Origin: Uranotaenia lowii
Taxonomy: Eukaryota > Arthropoda > Insecta > Diptera > Culicidae
DNA: 64,000 nucleotides
Assembly: GCF_029784155.1 (NCBI RefSeq)
Contig: NC_073692.1
Coordinates: 277,656,413-277,720,412 of the forward strand
Direction: 5' to 3'
In this document: positions 56,113 through 64,000 of the stretch, in pieces
Layout of the letters: the number at the start of each line of letters is the position of its first letter
Position numbering within the stretch: position 1 is the stretch's first letter
Made by a program: the position numbers and the translations under genes
The notes under the pieces: model-generated
The model's database searches: none
Told to the model about the DNA's origin: nothing
The model's input: the letters and a program-made list of their open reading frames with translations, nothing else

Positions 56113-58212
56113 GTTTGAGATTACTAATGTTTACCCAATAATTGCTATTTATACAATAGTTTTCTGGCAAAAAGGGCTGAAAAATTGATTTCCTCTTATA
56201 TTTAGAAAATAGCGCCTTTAAGTATGCAATGACACTAACGTTGATTTGATTTATTTATGGATATATGGGCTGAACCCGTCATATCGATATCATAAAACTA
56301 TATTATATATAGTTGCCTTCTAAAATATAACACATACTGATTTTTCGATGTTTGAATACTTGAGTTTCAATCTATAATATTATTAAGTTGTTATCTTCTC
56401 TCATGAAGGATCAAGTCTTCCTTAACTATCAGAATATCGAAATTTTTTAAATTTCATGAAAATGGTTCTAGTTGATCTATCGGTTCAAGTATCGTTCCAA
56501 CTTTCGGAGAAAAGAAACTTGAAACTACACGCTGTCAGAAATAGCAAGAGACGGCGAATTGCTATTTTTTTTTTTTGATAATAAGAAAATGATATCAAGT
56601 ATCCCCATTTTCCCCTATCATCTGTATATCTGTTGATTGTTTCCGAATCACACCTAATTACAATCAAACTGTAAGAAAAACGTATCAAGGGAATTTTCCC
56701 TTCCAGTCATTTGCCTTCGTATAATCCTTGGGATGTAGCATAATATCGCCCAATAAAACCTCATAATAGTCTAAGGGAGCACAATGATCACAATGAATGG
56801 TTGCACAAAACTTTTGGGGAAGCACGCAGCCAGATATATCTCATTTCTACTAATTGCTCAAAACTTTCTCCTTGCCGTAGTTCGGTTATTGTGTGTGTGT
56901 GAGTAGGTACATCCTAGCTAACATACTTACTATTCTCTGCTGCCTAACAGAAAGTTGTATATCCGAAAATCCCGCTTCAGGGTTTAGTAGTTTTGCCGAG
57001 GTGTATAATACGTCACATTTAATTATTACGTGATGGTACCCGTTAATGGCAACCCACACCGGGGCTAATTAAATTACGCGTCATAAAATAAGCCACTCAC
57101 GTCCTGCTTCGGGAAAGGATCTGCGGAAGCCTGACGATAAACCGCGACTTATTTTAAGACGAACGAACGAACGATGGAGCCAGAACGGTGACAGAAATAG
57201 CATTTTCTCGCACTTCCAAGGAACGAAAATGCACCGCTAGGGCAGGACTTTGGGATCTGTACAAACGAGTACTAGTGTATGTGTAAGTGAGTTAAGGAAA
57301 ATTTATTTTCCAAAAGCTTACGATGCTGCTGCAGTTTTGGTTCGCGCTGTAATTTCTTGATGCACAAACACACCGATTGAACATTCTCACCAACCAAGGC
57401 GAGGATGCTAAATGTATAAGTTTTTCTAGGAAGAGTTGCCTTGGAGCGGCTTCCGGGATAACAGTAAATTGGATTACGTGCAAGATGCCACTGTTTTGCA
57501 GTTTTGAATTAAGAGATACGCTTAGGCCGCTGGCTGAAAGCGGCATGCATAATACACATTGTTTATTGTGATTTCATGCACCTTCGAGAGGTGGAACTGA
57601 GTTCAGCCAGATCGAAATCGTAAATCTCGAACTTCATAAAATTGCTTGGAATGAATTTAAAGGCAATGTGGAGTAGAAACTAAAATACACATGGGAGCCG
57701 TGAGATCAGCTGCTATATTGCAAACTAAAACACTATCAAATACGTGGACTAAACTTTGATTCTGATAACAAAACTGAGCTAGGCACAGTTTTCATTTCTT
57801 ACGAAGGATAAATTCTTTGAATTTAGTGGAAGAGTTTATGGAGGTGAACCAGATACATCTGTGGAATATTGTTCAACTGAGATTAGAGTTAAATAAAATC
57901 TGTTATAAACAATAATGCAAGGGGGTTTTTGCTTGCTTAGCCCTAACCGCTCTTCAGTGTCAGTATGAAACTATTTGAAGTTTTATGGCTTATAACTGTA
58001 TGCGGGTGCATCCGAATGAAACAATTTCTTCGGGGATCCTCATCTAATTTTTGAATTATTTAATTTTGTATCATTACTTTAGGACGCACCCACAAAAAAA
58101 ATTCCTTATCAGACCTGAGTGTCAATTTGACACTCCTCGCTTAAAACCGCTATATCACTCTTGTTTCTCAACCATTTAAAAAAAAAATTGTTTTGGAAAC
58201 CTCGTATTATAT
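56113..58212. other. AT-rich non-coding DNA
   Basis: No gene recognised. It contains the minus-strand copy of the GATACTTGATCCC repeat (56533-56620), a GT run (56890-56902), a stretch of moderate GC at 57040-57570 without visible repeats, and a palindromic word GAGTGTCAATTTGACACTC near 58118. Confidence 0.45.
56533..56620 (-). repeat. GATACTTGATCCC dispersed repeat, copy 3
   Basis: Reversed, it reads GGGGAAAATGGGGATACTTG, ATATCATTTTCTTATTATC and AATTCGCCGTCTCTTGC, aligned with the copies at 8142 and 53811. Confidence 0.65.
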
Positions 58213-58240
58213 TTTTTTTTTATTTACATAGTATTCCGTC

Positions 58241-59633
58241 TCACGACATAACTTGACGAACATAATTCCTTAAATTCACTCGGTCCATGGCAATCGTTCT
58301 CCAATTTCTCGGGCACCCCACGTTCGCCAGATCACGCTCCACTTGGTCTAACCACCTCGCTCGTTGCGCCCCCGCTCGTCTCGTTCCTACCGGATTCGTA
58401 TCGAACACCTGTTTTGCGGGACAGTCGTCTGGCATTCTCGCAACATGTCTCCAGTCCTTCACCACCTTCTGGATACTGAGTTCGCCGAAGAGTCGCGCGA
58501 GCTCGTGGTTCATCCTTCGACTCCACACTCCATTCTCCTGTACGCCGCCAAAGATGGTTCTTAACACTCGTCACTCGAATACTCCGAGTGTACGCAGGTC
58601 CTCCTCGAGCAATATCCATGTCTCGTGTCCGTAGAGAACAACCGGTCTAATGAGCGTCATATACAGGTTACACTTCGTGCGAGGGCTAAGTCTTCTCGAC
58701 CGCAGTTGCTTGTGGAGTCCATAGTAGGCACGTTTCCGCTGATAATTCGCCTCCGGATCTCACGGCTGGTGTCATTGTCTGCGGTCACCAGTGAGCCGAG
58801 ATAGACAAAGTCTTCGACTATCTCCAGCTCGTCGTCGTCGATCGTGACCTTGTTATTACAGGACAAGCGGGTTCGGTCGGTCTCGGATCCGCAGGGCAGC
58901 ATGTACTTCGTTTTGGACGTATTAATCATCAACCCAATCCTTCCTGCTTCGCTTTTCAGTTTGCGGTAGATCTCCTCCACGGCCGCAGATGATCTGCCGA
59001 CTATATTAATGTCATCGGCAAAGCAGATAAGTTGACTGGATTTGTAGAAAATCGTGCCCCGCATTTCGCCCACCGCTCGTCGAATAACACCTTCTAGCAC
59101 CACGTTGAACATCATGTAGGATAGACCATCACCTTGTCGAAGCCCCCTGCGCGATTCGAATGAACTTGACAATTCACCCGAAATCCGCACACAGCACTGC
59201 GTTCCATCCATCGTCGCCTTGATCAGTCTGCGGGAAGCTGACTTCCCGAAAAAGCCGTTCTCGTCCATGATTTTCCATAGCTCGTTACGATCGATCGTGT
59301 CATATGCGGCTTTGAAGTCGATGAATGGTCGAGATGGTGCGTAGGGACTTGGTGTTCCCGGCATTTTTGGAGAATTTGCCGTAATGTGAATATCTGGTCC
59401 GTCGTTGACCGTCCCTCCATGAAGCCGGCCTGATGACTTCCCACGAATCTGTTTGCTTGTGGCGTTAGGCGGCGGAGTAGGATTCGGGACAACACTTTGT
59501 AGGCGGCATTGAGGACAGTGATCGCTCGGTAGTTCTCACAGTCCAATTTGTCGCCCTTCTTGTAGATGGGGCATATTACCCCCTCCTTCCACTCCTCCGG
59601 TAGCTGTTCTATGTCCCAGATCCGGACTATCAA
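58241..59633 (-). pseudogene. RTE-like reverse transcriptase and C-terminal domain, frameshifted
   Basis: From 59633: EEWKEGVICPIYKKGDKLDC, YRAITVLNAAYKVLSRILL, SHQAGFMEGRSTTDQIFTLRQ, a shift near 59335, then FIDFKAAYDTIDRNELWKIM, QCCVRISGELSSSFESRRG and LRQGDGLSYMMFN, and the catalytic ICFADDINIVGRS (about 59030) with both Asp residues. EIYRKLKSEAGRIGLMIN and SKTKYM follow, then VYLGSLVTADND. After another shift near 58660 the tail has RRMNHELARLFGE, a W-HVARMPDDCP segment and RWLDQVERDLA, ending at 58241. The active site is kept, but three or more shifts break the frame. Confidence 0.84.
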
Positions 59634-59635
59634 CC

Positions 59636-60977
59636 GGTGTAGGCAATCAGCGACTTGTTTCTATTCAGCTGGCGAATGGCTTCCTTAACTTCACTCATCG
59701 TTGGGAGTGGCTCCTCTACGTCGTTGGCTACGTCGGCAATGTACCTTCCCCCACCGTCTTGATCTCGTGCATGTGCGCCGTTCAGGTGTTCATCGAAGTG
59801 TTGCTTCCACCTTTTGATCACCTCACGATTGTCCGTCAGGATGTACCCGTCCTTATCCCGGCACATTTCGGCTTGCGGCACGAAGCCTTTGCGGGATGCG
59901 TTGAGTTTCTGATAGAACTTTCGTGTTTCTTGGGAACGATGTAGCTGCTCCAGCTCCTCGAGCTTCTCCTCCTCCAGACGGCGCTTTTTCTCCTGGAAAA
60001 TTCGGACTCGCTGCCGCTTCCACTGTCGGTGATTTTCCACATTTCGACGGGTGCCTCTTTGCACTACTGCCACCCGCGCGGCATTCTCTTCGTCCATCAC
60101 CCTCCTACACTCCTCGTCGAACCAGTCGTTCCCTCGAGTTTGCTCCACATAACCGATGACGTTCTTCGCAGCACTGTTGATGGCTGTCTTGATGGTATCC
60201 CAACAGTCCTCGAGAGGGGCTTCGTCAAGCTCGCCCTCTGCCGGTAGCGCTGCTTCGACCGATTGCGCGTATTCTGCCGCGACCTCAGGTTGCTTCAGTC
60301 ATGCGATATTTAACCGAGGCGGGCGCCGGTTGCGTGTGTTGTTCACTACGGAATGTTTTGAGCGCATCTTCACCATCACCAGATAGTGATCTGACTCGAT
60401 GTTGGCGCCTCGACAGGATCTGACGTCGATGATGTCCGAAAAGTGCCGGCTGTCAATCAAAACGTGGCCATTCGTTTCGTTGGTCAGCTGGTGCGCACTG
60501 AACCTTCCAATTGTCGGTTTAAATTCCTCCTCCTGGCCGACCTGAGCATTAAAATCCCCGATGACGATCTTGATATCACGTTTTGGGCAACGGTCGTATT
60601 CACGCTCCAGCTGCGCGTAAAATTCGTCTTTGTCATCACCGGTACTTCCGAGGTGAGGGCTGTGCACGTTGATGATGCTGATGTTGAAGAACCGGCCCTT
60701 GATCCTCAACCGGCACATTCGTGAGTTGATCGGCCACCACCCGATCACGCGCTTTTACATCTTTCCCATCACTTTAAAAGCTGTTTCAAGCTCGTGTGTG
60801 TTGCCGCAACTCTGGTAGATGCCACGACCATCTGGGTACGTTCGTATCGTGGAGCCCTTCCAGCATACCTCCTGCAGCGCTACGATGTCGAATTTGCGGC
60901 TCTTCAATTCGTTGGAGAGCACGTGGGTACTGCCCACAAAATTTAGAGATCGGCAGTTCCATGTTCCAAGTTTCCAA
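59636..60977 (-). pseudogene. RTE-like endonuclease and linker, with internal deletions
   Basis: From 60977: LGTWNCRSLNFVGS, IVALQEVCWKG (catalytic Glu kept), INSRMCRLRIKGRFFNISII, IKIVIGDFNAQVG (Asp and Asn kept) and ANIESDHYLVMVK. Between QLTNETNG and HVLIDSRHFSDIID roughly 40 expected residues are missing, an in-frame deletion through the domain core. A stop breaks the frame near 60755 (after KVMGKM) and another follows LNIA at 60299. The linker (60148-59660) has a charged helical stretch and ends TMSEVKEAIRQLNRNKS, where about 20 residues present in copy 2 are lost before the RT. Confidence 0.83.
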
Positions 60978-60980
60978 TCG

Positions 60981-61340
60981 CTAGTCCCTTTCCGTCGCGT
61001 GGGTCTTTGCCGATTTCCATCCGAAATTTGTTGTATCGCGCTGGAGGACCGTCATGATGTTGCTGTTTTGGGTCCCGAACACCACCAGGACGTTGTTGCA
61101 CTCCGCACGCCGCCCCTGACATGGAGAACAGACGCGTACGAAGCCCCCTAACTCAGTATGCATGCGACCAAAGCATCCACCGGGGTTGGGTACCCGATCT
61201 CCGCTAAGGTTGCTTGCACCCCAGCTAGCACCACGGGGAGGTAGAGAATCGGAGTTGCAGACAAGAGGTGATATGACCACTACCCGAAGGTTGGGTGTAT
61301 GGGGCCTCGAGTTGCACATTGTCTACCGTTCGCTAGCAAC
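60981..61340 (-). other. 5' leader of the RTE-like LINE
   Basis: A minus-strand frame of 112 codons (61319-60981) precedes the endonuclease in another phase. It is Pro/Gly/Arg-rich, GC-richer than its surroundings, and shows no domain. It is taken as leader or an unrecognised N-terminal extension. Confidence 0.5.
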
Positions 61341-61567
61341 GTACGGTATGATTGCTAAAACATTTAAGCTTTTGGAGCTGTGTTTGAACCATGTATCAAA
61401 CGAGCTTTTGACTTGTACCCCGCATTCTGTACAAGTTTCTATACAATAAGGACGATGCATATCATACAAAAAAAAGTTCGGTCTATACTACGAAGGTTAA
61501 AATTGGCTATGTTTGATTACACTAGTTTACAGCATTTTTGAACTCAGTAAACTGAAGGTCATTTCTA

Positions 61568-63277
61568 ATGTGAAATCGGGCGCTGAATCTGAAAATGATA
61601 TTCAAAAAAATCTCAGTAGAACCGTTTTTGAGTTATGCTCCAAATATGAAATTTCGAAAAAATTAAAAAAGTTCTTGTACTTAGATTAAAATATCTCGGA
61701 CGGCATAACAGTAATTTGAAATCCCTCTTTTGCATATTGAAGGTGAACAAATTTTCTATCGATCATCTGAACACTGTTTTTGAGTTTGACCAACAGTATT
61801 GTTGATATTAGTGACTTTATGAGAGAAAAAATTATGAAAAACGCATTTTTTAAGAGAAAATTTTGTTTCAACGAAAGTTTTAGACTCAATGGTAGCATTT
61901 AAAAAATCTGATTTTCTTTTGCGCTTGAAAATTTATTCAAAACAAAGATTTCAAGTGGTTATAAATCGAAATCGGTTGAAAATTGAAGAAGTTATGGCTA
62001 CTTTACCATAATAGTATTTTTTGTAGTTTTTCATAATTTAACGAACCGCAGTACACTCTTCATAGTATAGGAAGAATGAAACATGATAAATCTCACTCGC
62101 TCCAAGTCAAAATTATTTATTAGCTTACCAGAAGGTCACATGCCAAGTTTCAGGAAGATCTGACCATAGGGAGGGGTTGCTTGAGTCTCAGACGTGAATA
62201 AAATTTTGAGGTATTTTGCCCGGAAGGAACGAAAAATACTGGTTTTTCATCAATAACTTCTCTCATCACTAGCAGATTGTTTTTTATGATTGATTTTATT
62301 AAAGCCTAAGTTGAGACAAATATTTCACCCGAAGACTGTAACTCGATTGGATTTGAAACAGAAAAGTTATTGCGGTTCAAAGATTGTATTTTGGTCGAAA
62401 ATTCTCGTATAAAACGCAATGAGTAAAAAGTACTCATTGCGTGTTGGACAAAATTTACGGCCTTTGAACTGCAATAACTTTTTTAGTTCAAGTCCAATCG
62501 TGTTGCAGTCTTCGGGTGAAATATTTGTCTTAACTTAGGCTTTAAGAAAATCAACCATAAAAAACAATCGGCTAGTGATGAAAAAAAGTTATTGATGAAA
62601 AACCAGTACTTTTTGTTCCTCCCGGGCAGAAAACATTAAAAATTTATTCACGTCTGAGACTCAAGCAACCCCTCCCTATGGTCAGATCTTCCTGAAACTT
62701 GGCATGTGACCTTCTGGTAAGCTTATAAATAATTTTGACTTGGAGCGAGTGAGATTTACCATGTGTTATTCTTCCTATACTATAATAAGTGTACTGTGGT
62801 TCGTTAAATTATTAAAAACTGCAAAAATTACAGTTATAGTAAAGTAGCCATAACTTCTTCAATTTTTAACCGATTTCGATAAATAACCACTTGAAATCTT
62901 TGTTTTGAATAAGTTTTCAAGCGCAAAAGAAAATCAGATTTTTTAAATGCTACCATTGAGTCTAAAACTTTCGTTGAAACAAAATTTTCTCTTAAAAAAT
63001 GAGTTTTTTATAATTTTTTCTCTCATAAAGTCACTAATATCAACAATACTGTTGGTCAAACTCAAAAACAGTGTTCAGATGATCGAAAGAAAATTTATTC
63101 ACCTTCAATATGCAAAAGAGGGATTTCAAATTACTGTTATGCCGTCCGAGATATTTTAATCTAAGTACAAAAACTTTTTTAATTTTTCCAAAATTTCATA
63201 ATTGGAGCATAACTCAAAAACGGTTCTACTGAGATTTTTTTGAATTTCATTTTCGGATTCAGCGCCCGATTTTACAT
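61568..63277. mobile_element. 1.71-kb near-palindromic foldback element with TA flanks
   Basis: The left arm (61568 to about 62425) and right arm (about 62431-63277) are inverted copies of each other at high identity, meeting at CGCAATGAGTA - AAAAG - TACTCATTGCG. The ends are ATGTGAAATCGGGC and ATGTAAAATCGGGC, and TA lies immediately outside both (61566-61567, 63278-63279), as for Tc1/mariner-type insertions. Mirror-image 70-codon frames (61686-61898 and 62947-63159) differ at three residues but carry no known domain; their likeness follows from the palindrome. The arms diverge most in the 60 bp near the centre. Confidence 0.9.
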
Positions 63278-63279
63278 TA

Positions 63280-64000
63280 AAAATGTTGGTCAGTTAATCA
63301 AGTTCACGATTTTTTTTAAATTTTGTAAACTAGTGTTATTAATAAAGAGAAAAATAATGAAATGAAATGGGATAGTAACGAAACATAATTCACTTATCTT
63401 GAGAAACAGGATCTTTCCGCTCCACTCTCTTAGGACGTCCCTGTTCCGTGGAAACTTTCTGTAATGGTCCGGGGGCATAGTACGAGCCCCCATTTTTCGG
63501 TGACTTCTGAACTAAAAACTCACTTCCACAAATCAGGATGCACACGCGTTTCACGTTTTTTAATTGATGACTCAAGGTAACAGCATTTTGGTGCTTATTT
63601 TTTTATGATTGATTTAATAGTTTTAAATGATCTGAACTCGAATCTTTGATCAAATTTGGTTGAACACTTTAAGTTTTGGTATATAAACAAAAGTATATGG
63701 TATATAAACAACAAAAGCTGATAGGAATATTGCATATTCAGATTCAGGGTACCCAAATTAGTCGAAATTACCTTTTAAATTCATTAATTCATTGCACTTC
63801 AGAAATAATGTAAATTTTGTTGCCTTGTGTAAATTATTTGTTGTATCCAGCATTTAGAAAAAAATAATAGTCGAAATTGGTTTCTTGAAGAATATTTCAT
63901 ATCAGCATAACATTTGTAATGAAACAAACGATTTTTTTTAAATAAAAAAAAATGGTTCGTTTTAAACTCTGTTCTTATTTAGTTACACTTCTTAATAAAA
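63280..64000. other. Non-coding DNA with a weak exon-like stretch
   Basis: Mostly AT-rich. On the minus strand 63499-63391 reads KSPKNGGSYYAPGPLQKV and STEQGRPKRVERKDPVSQDK, preceded by a pyrimidine-rich TTTTTAGTTCAG that could be a splice acceptor. No domain is recognisable and the reading may be chance. Nothing else was seen. Confidence 0.3.

Larger units (their letters stand above)
58213..61340 (-). mobile_element. RTE-like LINE, near full-length, decayed (copy 3)
   Basis: From right to left: a leader of 350 bp, endonuclease, linker, reverse transcriptase, a C-terminal domain and an A-rich 3' end (58200-58225). One long protein is expected, in contrast to the two-ORF LINEs in this window. 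Clade assignment rests on its single-ORF layout and on similarity to endonuclease-reverse transcriptases often labelled RTE; another clade is possible. The two other copies (46242 and 54285) share its orientation. Confidence 0.8.

Noticed and set aside
60443..61449. Several plus-strand ORFs of 76-110 codons
   Set aside because: They are antisense to the RTE-like endonuclease and leader.
63455..63495. GGGGGC...GCCCCC hairpin as a terminator or regulatory RNA
   Set aside because: Only six paired bases and no further support.

Overview
The window looks like transposon-dense intergenic or pericentromeric DNA from a dipteran insect, most probably a mosquito. The main clue is two mariner-like elements whose transposase has a D-37-E catalytic spacing, the ITmD37E group known from mosquitoes; the mix of non-LTR clades (I/Jockey, R1, RTE-like, L1/Tx1-like) and AT-rich unique DNA agrees. 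Species cannot be fixed. No host gene was recognised with confidence; almost every protein-like signal belongs to a mobile element, most of them broken.

Layout. 1-3.5 kb: minus-strand I/Jockey-group LINE with an intact ORF1 and an open ORF2 that runs off the left edge at the reverse-transcriptase YADD motif. 3.5-6.0 kb: 3' half of a Ty3/gypsy element (open integrase, polypurine tract, 3' LTR with an internal 109-bp tandem repeat). 8.19-15.59 kb: about 7.4 kb of a degenerate 8-bp satellite, (CAGATTCT)n. 15.6-20.9 kb: AT-rich DNA with TIR repeats, including a foldback with a tRNA-like promoter. 20.9-22.2 and 27.4-28.7 kb: two opposed, dead ITmD37E copies with TA target duplications. 30.7-35.9 kb: TIR repeats, a Jockey-like tail and an L1/Tx1-like pseudogene.

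38.8-46.5 kb is a nested complex. A pogo/Tigger-like transposase pseudogene is split by a 754-bp PIF/Harbinger-like MITE with a TTA duplication, and flanked by two divergently oriented R1-like copies with a fragment of an RTE-like element beyond. 48-52.4 kb holds tRNA-derived SINE-like units, a TIR element carrying a tRNA-like module, an 842-bp hAT-type nonautonomous element with a perfect 8-bp duplication and an internal pre-miRNA-like hairpin, a LINE RNase-H-side tail and a third copy of an unnamed 370-430 bp MITE. 54.3-61.3 kb has two minus-strand RTE-like LINE pseudogenes. 61.57-63.28 kb is a 1.71-kb near-palindrome with TA flanks.

The elements do not work as a gene network; what the window records is layered insertion and decay. 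The parts most worth following are the octamer satellite, the long palindromes (possible sources of double-stranded RNA) and the uncharacterised MITE families. All clade names come from motif recognition without database searches, and many element ends are approximate.
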